DNA of 53,235 nt from a virus. Within the stretch, counting starts at the first letter, position 1, and the number at the start of each line of letters is the position of its first letter. The notes under the pieces are model-generated. The model saw nothing but the letters and a program-made list of their open reading frames with translations, did no database searches and was not told the origin of the DNA. The stretch is taken from the IMG/VR virus record IMGVR_UViG_3300035701_000043, positions 1-53,235 of that record; one strand, written 5' to 3'. The position numbers and the translations under genes were made by a program. Shown here piece after piece: positions 19,910-27,708 of the stretch.

Positions 19910-20148
19910 GCTTGGGCGGCGACGGCGATCACGAGATGCTCGGCGAGTGCCGAGAAGTCTTCAAGAACCTACAGGCAAACGACGAAAAGGTTATCCGCGC
20001 CCTCTGGGGCCCCGAAGGCACCACGGGAATCATCCGCGACGTCGGCGATTTGAAACATAGTTGGACGATAATCAGCGCCGGCATCGGCATCGCGGCGAGT
20101 ATCATAAGTAGTATAATCACGGCCCTCATAATATCAAGACTGGTCTAG
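19906..20148 (+). CDS. Small protein with C-terminal membrane anchor, holin-like (80 aa)
   Basis: Residues 1-50 are acidic and helical. Residues 54-78 form one hydrophobic helix with small-residue spacing (Ile-Ser-Ala-Gly-Ile-Gly-Ile-Ala-Ala-Ser-Ile-Ile), ending in Arg. This is the layout of XhlA-type phage membrane proteins, but such layouts are common and no homology is claimed. Its stop overlaps the terminase small subunit start (TAGTG). Confidence 0.55.
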   Translation: MSLGGDGDHEMLGECREVFKNLQANDEKVIRALWGPEGTTGIIRDVGDLKHSWTIISAGIGIAASIISSIITALIISRLV

Positions 20149-20522
20149 TGGCTAAAATGTCCAATGTTAAGCCCTCTCTGTCGTTTTCATTACGAAAAGA
20201 CTACATCAAAAAACACATTGCCATTATGAAACTTGAAGACATCGCTGAAGAATGCGGTGTTAACATTCGCACGATTAGTCGCGACATCAAGGAGATGAAG
20301 GAGACGGGCGAGTTCTGGGAGTGGCTGGAAAACGAGTTCTGGCGTCTTCACCGTGCGGGTGATGTGGATAACGCGACGAAGTATCGTGAGGTCGCGAAGC
20401 TGTATGGGAAGCAGGCTTTGACGGAGAAGGTTGAGGCGTCGGGGACGATTTTTCAGTTAGAGGTTTGGAGACCCGAGGAAAAGAAGGATGATAAAAGTAA
20501 CGATCAAGTATGCTCCTCATAA
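20148..20522 (+). CDS. terS: Terminase small subunit (124 aa)
   Basis: The N-terminal helix-turn-helix reads Ile-Ala-Ile-Met-Lys-Leu-Glu-Asp-Ile-Ala-Glu-Glu-Cys-Gly-Val-Asn-Ile-Arg-Thr-Ile, as in DNA-binding small terminase subunits. A long helix and a C-terminal segment (Leu-Thr-Glu-Lys-Val-Glu-Ala) typical of TerS follow. The GTG start at 20148 overlaps the previous stop; the ATG at 20157 is equally possible. It lies directly before and overlaps terL, the usual arrangement. It recognises the packaging site and feeds DNA to the large subunit. Confidence 0.75.
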   Translation: MAKMSNVKPSLSFSLRKDYIKKHIAIMKLEDIAEECGVNIRTISRDIKEMKETGEFWEWLENEFWRLHRAGDVDNATKYREVAKLYGKQALTEKVEASGTIFQLEVWRPEEKKDDKSNDQVCSS

Positions 20523-21771
20523 GGCGCAGCTGCCTTTTCATCAAGATCGTTACAAGGTTCGGAACCGTGGCCTCATCGGCGGCGGCGGCTCAGGGAAGAC
20601 CGAGGCAGGCGGCTTTGAGGCGATGAGCTGGGCATTCGAGAATCCGGGCAGCGTCGGCCTCATCTGCGCGCCGACTTACAAGATGCTTAAACGCTTCGTT
20701 ATCCCGAAGCTCGAGAAACTGCTGGGTGTTTCGGCGCTGGAGAACAGCCCCTTTGTTCGGGACTGGCAGAAAACGGATATGCTCGTCACCTTTAACACTT
20801 TCACCCTCGACGGCGTGAGCCGGCCCAGTAAGGCGTGGATGGTCGGCCTCGACAAGCCTGAGAGTGCGGAGGGTATGAACCTTGACTGGGCGTGGCTCGA
20901 CGAGGCGAGGCTCGTGCCGAAACTTGAGTCCGCCCGGCAGAGTATTCTACGGCGGCTTAGAGGAAGCGGCGCCTCGGCGCCCCTCGACAAACACGTCCCG
21001 CCGAATGCGGTGGGGCTCTGGGTGACGACGACGCCTGACGCGCCACTGAGCGACCTGTTCAACTTCTTCGAGCACCCGGAGAAGCGAAACCCCGAGAGCC
21101 GAGTTTACCGCGTCACCCTCGACGACAACGCGGAGAACTTGCCTCCCGAGTTCGTGGCTGAGATGAAGCGTAGCCACAGCGGCGGCCTCTACGACCGCTT
21201 CATCCTAGGCCGCTTCGCGGCGGTGACGGGGGGAGCCTTCGAGTTCGACCACATGATTCACGCTCAAGGCGTTAGTCCGCCCGAACTCAAGGAAGTCATT
21301 TATGGGTTAGATTTTGGGTGGCGAAACCCCAGCGCCGTTATCGCCGTCGGATTTGACGGTGACAACAGAGCCTACGTTCTCGATGAGGTCTACGCGACGC
21401 AACTTTCAGAGGAAGCCCTCATCATGGAGATCCGACAACTACAGGAACGTTGGGGCGAGAGCACACTTTGGTGTGATTCATCCGAGCCCCGCACGATTGC
21501 TTCACTTCAACACGCCGGCCTTGATGCGCGGGGCAACAAGTCGAAGCGTGAGGACGGTATCAGGGAGATTGGCGGCCGCCTCAAGGACGCCGGCGACGGT
21601 CGGCGCCGGCTCTACGTTTCGCCGGACTGCGTGAACCTGATCGAGGAGCTTCAGCTCTACGATCCTGAGAAGAAGGAGCATGATCACGCGGTTGACGCGT
21701 TGAGGTATGCGGTTATGGGTGCTAAGGGTTACGGCGAGTTGATGGTTGATACGGCCCGGAGGCCGAGGTAA
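20488..21771 (+). CDS. terL: Terminase large subunit (427 aa)
   Basis: ATPase domain: Walker A Gly-Gly-Gly-Gly-Ser-Gly-Lys-Thr (residues 31-38) and Walker B Trp-Ala-Trp-Leu-Asp-Glu-Ala (near 132-138), then Thr-Thr-Thr-Pro as the coupling motif. RNase H-like nuclease: Tyr-Gly-Leu-Asp-Phe-Gly-Trp (near 272), Trp-Cys-Asp-Ser-Ser-Glu-Pro, and Asp-His-Ala-Val-Asp-Ala-Leu-Arg-Tyr near the end. Full length for the family. It pumps DNA into the procapsid through the portal and cuts it. The origin-like repeat element begins four bases after its stop codon. Confidence 0.95.
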   Translation: MIKVTIKYAPHKAQLPFHQDRYKVRNRGLIGGGGSGKTEAGGFEAMSWAFENPGSVGLICAPTYKMLKRFVIPKLEKLLGVSALENSPFVRDWQKTDMLVTFNTFTLDGVSRPSKAWMVGLDKPESAEGMNLDWAWLDEARLVPKLESARQSILRRLRGSGASAPLDKHVPPNAVGLWVTTTPDAPLSDLFNFFEHPEKRNPESRVYRVTLDDNAENLPPEFVAEMKRSHSGGLYDRFILGRFAAVTGGAFEFDHMIHAQGVSPPELKEVIYGLDFGWRNPSAVIAVGFDGDNRAYVLDEVYATQLSEEALIMEIRQLQERWGESTLWCDSSEPRTIASLQHAGLDARGNKSKREDGIREIGGRLKDAGDGRRRLYVSPDCVNLIEELQLYDPEKKEHDHAVDALRYAVMGAKGYGELMVDTARRPR

Positions 21772-21774
21772 ACA

Positions 21775-21891
21775 TGCACGGGTTGCACGGGTTGAAGGGT
21801 GTTTTTATATCACCCCCATATATTTTATATATATGTTTTATTTTAATGCATGCCGAGTAGGGAGGGGGGGTGATCCCGTGCAACCCGTGCA
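21775..21891 (-). repeat. Origin-like inverted-repeat element, copy 2 (inverted, after terL)
   Basis: Read on the minus strand this matches 10594-10712: the first 41 bases (arm, C-tract, TCCCTACTCGGCA) are identical, followed by CATTAAAAT after two mismatches, then an AT-rich core, a G-tract with GATATAAAA, and the second arm. On the plus strand the arms are 21775-21791 and 21871-21891. Here the element lies between genes. Possible second origin, or a packaging or replication-switch site. Confidence 0.8.
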
Positions 21892-22062
21892 GCTCCACAA
21901 ATGTGTTAAGTTTCGGGGGTGTTTCTAAGCTCTCGGAACCCGAAATTGTGTTAAACGTGTTTTCCTTTTTGGAACAAAAATGTCCCATTTTTGGAGGGTG
22001 AAAAATCAAAACTTGGTTTTTTTCAACCCGTGCAGGCATGCGTGTGTGGCTCGGAGGATAAG
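21892..22062. other. Non-coding stretch with short inverted and direct repeats
   Basis: TTTCGGG (21911-21917) and CCCGAAA (21939-21945) are inverted; GTGTTAA occurs at 21903 and 21948. AAAAATG-TCC-CATTTTT (21976-21992) is a perfect hairpin, and CCCGTGCA occurs once more at 22027-22034. Together with the element just upstream this forms about 290 bases without a gene, rich in repeats, as origins often are. Confidence 0.5.
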
Positions 22063-22224
22063 ATGAATATGGAGATAATTTGTCGTGGCTGCCAAGGACT
22101 CGGCTGGGTTGACGCTGACAGTATATACCGCGGCCCAACTAAATGCCCCCTTTGTAATGGCTCGGGTGTAGACGGCCTCGGAGTTTCGGCTCATATTTTC
22201 TGGGCGGAGGGTCTAAAACAATGA
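22063..22224 (+). CDS. DnaJ-type zinc-finger small protein (53 aa)
   Basis: The start at 22063 is preceded by GGAGG. Two motifs, Cys-Arg-Gly-Cys-Gln-Gly-Leu-Gly and Cys-Pro-Leu-Cys-Asn-Gly-Ser-Gly, are the paired CxxCxGxG repeats of a DnaJ-like zinc centre. Its stop overlaps the next gene. Such mini-zinc proteins are frequent in phages; role unknown. Confidence 0.65.
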   Translation: MNMEIICRGCQGLGWVDADSIYRGPTKCPLCNGSGVDGLGVSAHIFWAEGLKQ

Positions 22225-22403
22225 GCGCGCCGAGGCCCTTTGTCTGTTGCCCAGGTTGCGGTGAAGTCATGGATCTGAGCCGTCTCGGCTCCGTGGGTGT
22301 CCGCGGTGTCAAGGACAGCCGCCTCGTCAAGTGCGGGAGCTGCGGCAAAGTGTTCCGCACTGAGGGGGAAACATTTAGGGAAGCGCATGGGAGCGCGAAG
22401 TGA
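22221..22403 (+). CDS. Zinc-ribbon small protein (60 aa)
   Basis: Cys-Cys-Pro-Gly-Cys-Gly near residue 10 and Cys-Gly-Ser-Cys-Gly-Lys-Val-Phe near residue 40 form a zinc ribbon. Overlaps both neighbours (ATGA before, TGATG after). Function unknown. Confidence 0.6.
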   Translation: MSAPRPFVCCPGCGEVMDLSRLGSVGVRGVKDSRLVKCGSCGKVFRTEGETFREAHGSAK

Positions 22404-22483
22404 TGAAGAAGATTTACCCCGCCTGCGGCCACAAGATGAAGAGGCGGGATCACGAGAGAAGAATAAGAGTTGAGAAAAAATGA
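22403..22483 (+). CDS. Micro-protein (26 aa)
   Basis: Starts at an ATG overlapping the previous stop and ends at a TGA overlapping the next start. The product is very basic with one Cys and two His (Tyr-Pro-Ala-Cys-Gly-His-Lys). Its place in a chain of four-base overlaps is the only support; it may simply be a coupling peptide. Confidence 0.35.
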   Translation: MKKIYPACGHKMKRRDHERRIRVEKK

Positions 22484-22725
22484 GAACGTTTCTGATTAAG
22501 TTACTCGGGGGAAAACCCGGGGTGTTGAAGCCCGACGAGTTCACGGAGAACTCGATGAGGCGAAGCGTCGAGGATATCAAGTTGAGTGTCGTTGAGACGC
22601 GGGACGGGCGCCAGATAAACGTGAGTGCGTGGAACCCCGAGATTGCCCTCAATCTCTACCGGCAGGTGGAGGATTATCTCGCCGCCGCCGAGGCTCCAGA
22701 AGAGAAGCAGATTGGGGTAGAGTAA
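22480..22725 (+). CDS. Hypothetical protein (81 aa)
   Basis: A mixed alpha/beta protein with Ile-Lys-Leu-Ser-Val-Val-Glu-Thr-Arg-Asp-Gly-Arg and a C-terminal helix ending in acidic residues. The start is coupled to the micro-protein before it. Bases 22726-22834 after it hold only a weak 25-codon frame. Not recognised. Confidence 0.5.
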   Translation: MRTFLIKLLGGKPGVLKPDEFTENSMRRSVEDIKLSVVETRDGRQINVSAWNPEIALNLYRQVEDYLAAAEAPEEKQIGVE

Positions 22726-22834
22726 CTCGCGTGATGGTCCCAGGTGTTTATAAAGAACTGCGTAGTGAGCCGCTCAAACTCATTAATTCCGATATAAATA
22801 ACAATCACTGAAGTTTTAGGAGATTATAACATAA

Positions 22835-23002
22835 ATGCCTCGTTGCAAATGCGGCTTCGTACTTCCCGAGGGCTGCCCGAGTTGCCCCCCCCGCGTGATC
22901 GCTTGTCCCGGCTGTGGGACTGAGGTATTAATAGAACCCACGCAAGATGTTGCGATGGTTGAACTGTGGTTAAAAATTAAAAATAAGGAGCCGTTATCAT
23001 GA
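22835..23002 (+). CDS. Small zinc-binding protein (55 aa)
   Basis: Begins Met-Pro-Arg-Cys-Lys-Cys-Gly-Phe-Val and carries Cys-Pro-Ser-Cys and Cys-Pro-Gly-Cys-Gly, seven Cys in 28 residues, probably two zinc sites. The stop overlaps the portal start (ATGA), so it is coupled to the portal gene. Confidence 0.55.
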   Translation: MPRCKCGFVLPEGCPSCPPRVIACPGCGTEVLIEPTQDVAMVELWLKIKNKEPLS

Positions 23003-24396
23003 GCACGTTTGATTCACTGAGAAAACGACTAGGCTTCAAACCAAAAATTAATGAGCAGTTAAAATCTCTTGACGCGTTCAGCGCGCCGGGACTTTTCCAC
23101 ACCGGAGCCGAGGGGAGTGTCGCAGTCCCCAAAGGCGTCGCCGGTTTTTATACCTGGTATGAAAACGACGGCGTGGTCTTCGCCGCCGTGAATGGGCTGG
23201 CGGAGGCCGCTGCGGGGCAGGGCATGTACACGGTGATGCCGGGAGATTACGAGGAGGACGGCGAGGATATACCCGAGGAGAAAAAGTTAGTCGATGAGCT
23301 CGGCGAGGCACTGAACTTCGACGCTCTGCTCCCCAACATCGTGAAGAACACACTAATAGCTGGATTCTGCGGAGTAGAGATAGGGACAGCTAACGGCGGC
23401 ATCCCCAAACTTCCCTCGAAGTGGGTTGTCAAGATAATCCACCCCGTCACCGTGAAGGAGATCATCCTCGAAGAGAAGCCTACAAACTATCATGGAATCG
23501 ACTACATCATACAAGAAGCTAACACCGTCAAAGGAATAAAGAAGCCAGTGAAGATCGAGGGTAAGTACCTAGCCTGGTTTGTGAATAATCAGATTGGTAA
23601 CGATCCCCGAGGCATGAGTATAATTCAATGCGCTGAGAGTCTGCTCGCGACGAAGAAGACCGTCATTGATAAGATCGATAAGATTCTGGACAAGCGTTTG
23701 GCGCCAACCATCGTTTGGAAGAGCCTCAAGGACATAACGAGTCTCAAGGAGGCCATCACGGCCCGTGAACCCGAGGAAGACATATTTATTGGGAAGCTCA
23801 GTCCCGAGGAGCTGGGTGACATCGCTCAGGTCATCGAGGTTAAGGGCGGCGAGAAGTATTGGGAATATATTGAGCTCATCAATCGCCTCATATATGTGGG
23901 CCTCTACGCGCCGGACCTGTATTATTGGTCGTCCGCGACGTTGGCGAGCGCCGAGCAGTTGACCCGGCTCGTGGATAGGAACATCAACGCGATTCAGCGG
24001 GGCCTCAAGCGGGGGGTCGAGGCCGGTATGTACACGCGCCTCATGGACCTGAATGGGAAGGAGTACGTGCCCCGGCTGAAGTGGGGCACCGAGAAGACGG
24101 GTGTTGAGGATATTCAACCAGCTCAGTTCCTCAGCGACGGGGTAAACGCGGGTTATGTAGGTATCGATCAATACTACGAGATTCTGGGCCTACTCGGAGT
24201 CGCGGTCACGCCGCCGAAGCCGTTCAAACCCGAACAGGAGCCACAAAAACCGTCGCCAAAAGGGGTGCCCCCAGAAGAGGAGCCCGATGAAGAGGAACCC
24301 GAGGAGCGTCTGGCGGAGAAGGCGGCTGAGAGAGTCATAAAACGGGCAAGTAAGAAGATAGACGATAAAATCGATAATATATTGAAGGGTGCCTAA
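22999..24396 (+). CDS. Portal protein (465 aa)
   Basis: Matches the tailed-virus portal plan. An N-terminal wing is followed by a stem region with Gly-Asp-Pro-Arg-Gly-Met-Ser-Ile-Ile and a helix of repeated Lys/Asp (Lys-Lys-Thr-Val-Ile-Asp-Lys-Ile-Asp-Lys-Ile). The crown helix region reads Ser-Ser-Ala-Thr-Leu-Ala-Ser-Ala-Glu-Gln-Leu-Thr. An acidic, Pro/Glu-rich, disordered tail follows (residues 405-440). Position (after terL, before structural genes) and length agree. It forms the dodecameric ring through which DNA enters, placed at one capsid vertex. Confidence 0.85.
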   Translation: MSTFDSLRKRLGFKPKINEQLKSLDAFSAPGLFHTGAEGSVAVPKGVAGFYTWYENDGVVFAAVNGLAEAAAGQGMYTVMPGDYEEDGEDIPEEKKLVDELGEALNFDALLPNIVKNTLIAGFCGVEIGTANGGIPKLPSKWVVKIIHPVTVKEIILEEKPTNYHGIDYIIQEANTVKGIKKPVKIEGKYLAWFVNNQIGNDPRGMSIIQCAESLLATKKTVIDKIDKILDKRLAPTIVWKSLKDITSLKEAITAREPEEDIFIGKLSPEELGDIAQVIEVKGGEKYWEYIELINRLIYVGLYAPDLYYWSSATLASAEQLTRLVDRNINAIQRGLKRGVEAGMYTRLMDLNGKEYVPRLKWGTEKTGVEDIQPAQFLSDGVNAGYVGIDQYYEILGLLGVAVTPPKPFKPEQEPQKPSPKGVPPEEEPDEEEPEERLAEKAAERVIKRASKKIDDKIDNILKGA

Positions 24397-24399
24397 GTT

Positions 24400-24765
24400 A
24401 TGAGCCTAGTCATCTACGGGGAAGACGGCAAACAGGTAACCGACGATAATCCCCTAGTGACCGAGCACGACGGCGAGCAGGGTGAGGCGGTCGACATGAT
24501 TGTGACCCTGAAAAACGAGACGGATAACTATACCTTCAAGCGGGTCCGCGTCGAAGCCCTCTCCGGCGAGTCAGGCGTACGAGTCTATATCGCAAGGTAT
24601 CAAACGGACTTGGACAAAGGCATAATCGGTGAGAGTCTACCGGATTTTCCGCCGAAATCTAAGTTCAACATAGCCGTGAGGGTGATCGTGCCCCCCGGCA
24701 CCGACGAAGCCGTCTTGAAGAAGAGTTTTATCAGGGTCAAGTCGATGAGGTTCGCAGCGATTTAA
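24400..24765 (+). CDS. Probable virion protein, Ig-like beta fold (121 aa)
   Basis: Mostly beta strands: Val-Asp-Met-Ile-Val-Thr-Leu-Lys-Asn-Glu-Thr, Val-Arg-Val-Glu-Ala-Leu-Ser-Gly, Phe-Asn-Ile-Ala-Val-Arg-Val-Ile-Val-Pro-Pro-Gly. The pattern (short strand, Asn-rich turn, final VxVxVPPGT) is that of small immunoglobulin-like domains used as capsid decoration or tail spacers. Three bases after the portal gene. Family not fixed. Confidence 0.5.
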   Translation: MSLVIYGEDGKQVTDDNPLVTEHDGEQGEAVDMIVTLKNETDNYTFKRVRVEALSGESGVRVYIARYQTDLDKGIIGESLPDFPPKSKFNIAVRVIVPPGTDEAVLKKSFIRVKSMRFAAI

Positions 24766-24837
24766 ACCCCCATTCAACTGCGGGCCCGTGGAGCAGACGT
24801 AGGGGAGAAGCGGGCAGAAAAGAGAGAAGGTAATGTA

Positions 24838-25407
24838 ATGGTAGCAACGTTTGAGACGTATCTCGACACTGCGGGGGCGGAGAACGCGCCTGGAGCAAGC
24901 ATCAGCATAGATGCCCTGGGGCCGCCGATGCTGAGGTTCAAGCGGGCGGACAACTCGACGATCGACAACGCTGATCCGATACCGATACCGGCGGGGGCTG
25001 ACAACTATAGCAGGTGGAAGAGCATCTACCTATTCTGCACGGGGGCCCCGAGCCTGCAAGTGGACAACCTCCGGATCTATAGTGATGGGGGCATCTGGGC
25101 ACCTGCTATACTGGTCGATGTGGGTGATGAGACGCCCGTCCACAACAGCGGGGCGACGACAGGATACGATGTGGCCGACGTAAACTCGACGATGGTCGTG
25201 AACCACACTGACATAACGGGTATAACCAGTTGGTATCTCGCGGTGGTGGGCGCGCCCAAGGCGGTCAGCATAAGTGAGGCTGGGAACATAATCAACGCGG
25301 CGAATGAGACGAGTAATTACGTCGTGTTGCAGATGCATGTCACGAACGCGGCAGTGCCCGGCGACTTGGCGAATAGCACCGGCACGTGGAAGTACGACGA
25401 AATCTAG
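24838..25407 (+). CDS. Probable virion protein (189 aa)
   Basis: Thr/Ser/Asn-rich beta protein with Asn-Asn-Leu-type turns and repeated short strands (Leu-Gln-Val-Asp-Asn-Leu-Arg-Ile-Tyr; Tyr-Val-Val-Leu-Gln-Met-His-Val). The composition matches virion surface or fibre-like proteins. A GAGAAGGTAATG ribosome site precedes the start. No Cys. Not recognised further. Confidence 0.5.
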   Translation: MVATFETYLDTAGAENAPGASISIDALGPPMLRFKRADNSTIDNADPIPIPAGADNYSRWKSIYLFCTGAPSLQVDNLRIYSDGGIWAPAILVDVGDETPVHNSGATTGYDVADVNSTMVVNHTDITGITSWYLAVVGAPKAVSISEAGNIINAANETSNYVVLQMHVTNAAVPGDLANSTGTWKYDEI

Positions 25408-25425
25408 CCTGGCGGGTGCAATACA

Positions 25426-25812
25426 ATGCCGAGTTGGAAGGCGGTCTACGACGACGGTAGCAGCCTCTCACAGTTGAACCGTGAGGGTGTCGAGGTAGCG
25501 AAGTACGATGCGATTGACAGGGCTAGGTTGGCCCATTTCATTATTTTGGGCGACGACGGCGCGCCCATAGTTGTCCTTCATCTGAAGCCTGGGAGTAAGC
25601 TGATTTATCGCCAGCGGGCCGAGCTTGGTTTCTCGGGGGAGGAGAGGGGTAGGATCATCCTAGTGGGTTGGCAGGAGACTAGGAACGGGGCGAACTTCCA
25701 GAGTATAACCGCGGTATTTCCCGACCATGTTGAGGTTATAGACCGCTTTGATGTGGGGCATCCGTGGTTCTACCCCGTGGTGTTCAGGGAGGAGGAGAAG
25801 CTGGGTGTCTGA
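25426..25812 (+). CDS. Hypothetical virion-region protein (128 aa)
   Basis: Beta-rich: Phe-Ile-Ile-Leu-Gly-Asp-Asp-Gly, Ile-Val-Val-Leu-His-Leu-Lys-Pro-Gly, Arg-Ile-Ile-Leu-Val-Gly-Trp-Gln-Glu-Thr, then Val-Phe-Pro-Asp-His-Val-Glu-Val-Ile. It overlaps the next gene by 8 bases. Possibly a head or fibre accessory protein; the family is unknown. Confidence 0.5.
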   Translation: MPSWKAVYDDGSSLSQLNREGVEVAKYDAIDRARLAHFIILGDDGAPIVVLHLKPGSKLIYRQRAELGFSGEERGRIILVGWQETRNGANFQSITAVFPDHVEVIDRFDVGHPWFYPVVFREEEKLGV

Positions 25813-26239
25813 GGTATTCGTCACTAATACTTTGGGTTTACAGCACTTCAGATTCACGTTGGACACTTACACATCCACGATTCGCAGGTTGAGGCGGGAG
25901 CTTGCCTACGTTGAGGGCGTGTTCCCGAGGGAGATGTATGCGGCGCTGACGGATGCCCAGTACCAAGCCTTCATCGACCACGAGGCGGAGTTCAGGCGGG
26001 AGAAACTGGTTCATCTGCGGGATAAGGCGAAGGCGGTTGTAGCCGAGTTTCTGAGGCGCAGAAACCTCAACGTCGCGTTGACCGCTGAGGAGGTGAATGG
26101 CAGGCTCTACGTCCGGGGTGCTTGCCCCGTCTGCCACGTCGTGATTAACCTGATGGACGCGGTTGTCTGGGATGAACCTAGTCATAGGCTGGGGCTTCGG
26201 TGCACGGGCTGTGGCGTGGAGAGGTGGTTAAGTGGCTAA
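25805..26239 (+). CDS. Protein with C-terminal zinc ribbon (144 aa, GTG start)
   Basis: The GTG at 25805 overlaps the previous stop. The N-terminal two-thirds are helical (Leu-Asp-Thr-Tyr-Thr-Ser-Thr-Ile-Arg-Arg-Leu-Arg-Arg-Glu-Leu). The end has Cys-Pro-Val-Cys-His and Cys-Thr-Gly-Cys-Gly, a zinc ribbon. It overlaps the beta-helix gene by 8 bases. Probably a virion assembly factor; not recognised. Confidence 0.5.
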   Translation: MSEVFVTNTLGLQHFRFTLDTYTSTIRRLRRELAYVEGVFPREMYAALTDAQYQAFIDHEAEFRREKLVHLRDKAKAVVAEFLRRRNLNVALTAEEVNGRLYVRGACPVCHVVINLMDAVVWDEPSHRLGLRCTGCGVERWLSG

Positions 26240-27695
26240 CAGGTTCCTCGATAGGACGATTACGACGGGTGACTTGGCTAGCACGTGGCACTGGACCAAC
26301 GGGAGCACGAACGTCCACTCCCTAGCTGGGAACGCCATCACTTGCTGCGCTGGGGGCACGCCACTGGTTGCGGGTGACTATATCAAGGCGGCGACGAAGC
26401 TTGAGTGGTATAGGATTGCGAGCGTCACGGATACCAACACGATTGTGTTAGCCTATGCTTATCAGGAGGCTACGATTGACCCCGACACGACGGCCTTCGT
26501 GGATGTGAGTGTGCAGGATGGCTCGACGGTGGCTAAGGCGTTTGTGCATCTTACACAATATACCGAAACCGAGGCGAGGGCTGCGGGAGATGTTTTGTAT
26601 TGCCGCAGGGGGCAGACGCATACCCATAAAGCAGTCAACATGACGACGGATGACGCGGGCACACTTCCTTCTTACATTGTTGTTATCGCCGATGATGGCA
26701 CGTATTGGGCTGGGGAGGGCGGGTTAGCCGACACGATATTCGATGGGGCGGATGATACAACCTTTACTTGGCTGTTCGATAACGATTACTGGCGATTTGA
26801 GGAGTTAAAGTTCACCAGGGTTGATTCTGTTAACGGAGTTCAATTTAGCAGCGGTTATGCTAGACTCATTAATTGCACCTTCAACGACAACGACGGCGCA
26901 ACCGCTGGCTGCCGAATAACGTCGACCGCAACCTATGCAAGCGGGTGCACCTTCTCCAACAGCGCAGTTGGACTGAACACCGCCACTAATATAGGCATCT
27001 GGGTAGATAAATGCACATTCGACACTAACACATTAGGTTTTCAATCAGGTGCCCACAACATGCTTTGTACGGACTGCGCCTTCACAAACAACACAACAGA
27101 CGTCACTTTTAGCCAAACTAATCTCGAACAGAGATTCATGAGTTGCGCCCTAGACCTCACCAAAGTCACAATAGCTACAACAACAGAACGTAGAAACCGG
27201 CATACCGTCCCCGTCGCGATTTTCCAGGACTGCGGAAACGCGAAGGACCAGAACAAGGCATATTACGCAGGCGGCTACTGCAGCCGAGAAACAGCGGGCT
27301 TCATCCGCGCAGGCGGCGCAGACACCAGCATCAAAGCAATAGGCTATGAAACCCTAGATGACTTCGCTGAATCACCCTTCGTCATCTACGAGGCGTGGAT
27401 ATACAGCGACGGAACATCACACACCTACACCGTCTATGTCTTAGCAGACGGCGGATGGGCGGCACTACCCACCTCAGCCCAGCTATGGCTTGAGGCTAAC
27501 TACTTCGACCAAGCAGGAGACGCGGGCAGAGCCAACGTTAAGAGCAACGACGCCATCGCCGCCGAGGAGACGTGGACCCCGCTCGACGTGACATGCGACC
27601 CAGCCGCCGCAGGGATGGTCCAGCTCCGCATCTGCCTCAGCAAGTATCAGGCGAGTAAAGAGATTTGGGTTGACCCCCTAATAGTGGTGACCTAG
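26232..27695 (+). CDS. Right-handed beta-helix virion protein, adhesin-like (487 aa)
   Basis: The GTG start overlaps the previous stop. Residues about 120-310 show parallel beta-helix rungs: Phe-Glu-Glu-Leu-Lys-Phe-Thr-Arg-Val, Ala-Arg-Leu-Ile-Asn-Cys-Thr-Phe-Asn-Asp-Asn, Ala-Ser-Gly-Cys-Thr-Phe-Ser-Asn-Ser, Val-Asp-Lys-Cys-Thr-Phe-Asp-Thr-Asn, Cys-Thr-Asp-Cys-Ala-Phe-Thr-Asn-Asn, with a Cys-x-Phe-x-x-Asn ladder. The C-terminal 150 residues form a separate beta-sandwich, perhaps carbohydrate-binding. Such proteins serve as tail spikes or host-binding fibres and may cleave glycans. Its place between portal and head genes is unusual for a tail spike, so it could be a capsid fibre. Confidence 0.7.
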   Translation: MANRFLDRTITTGDLASTWHWTNGSTNVHSLAGNAITCCAGGTPLVAGDYIKAATKLEWYRIASVTDTNTIVLAYAYQEATIDPDTTAFVDVSVQDGSTVAKAFVHLTQYTETEARAAGDVLYCRRGQTHTHKAVNMTTDDAGTLPSYIVVIADDGTYWAGEGGLADTIFDGADDTTFTWLFDNDYWRFEELKFTRVDSVNGVQFSSGYARLINCTFNDNDGATAGCRITSTATYASGCTFSNSAVGLNTATNIGIWVDKCTFDTNTLGFQSGAHNMLCTDCAFTNNTTDVTFSQTNLEQRFMSCALDLTKVTIATTTERRNRHTVPVAIFQDCGNAKDQNKAYYAGGYCSRETAGFIRAGGADTSIKAIGYETLDDFAESPFVIYEAWIYSDGTSHTYTVYVLADGGWAALPTSAQLWLEANYFDQAGDAGRANVKSNDAIAAEETWTPLDVTCDPAAAGMVQLRICLSKYQASKEIWVDPLIVVT

Positions 27696-27708
27696 CACGG
27701 CTAACGAG

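Noticed and set aside
21722-22138. Minus-strand frame of 138 codons over the copy 2 element
   Set aside because: It crosses the terL end and the repeat-rich gap; its Leu-His-Gly-Leu-His-Gly segment only reflects the DNA repeat shared with the primase linker, and the rest has no recognisable protein pattern.
22734-22811. 25-codon frame after 22725
   Set aside because: No ribosome site, no motif and no overlap with a neighbour.
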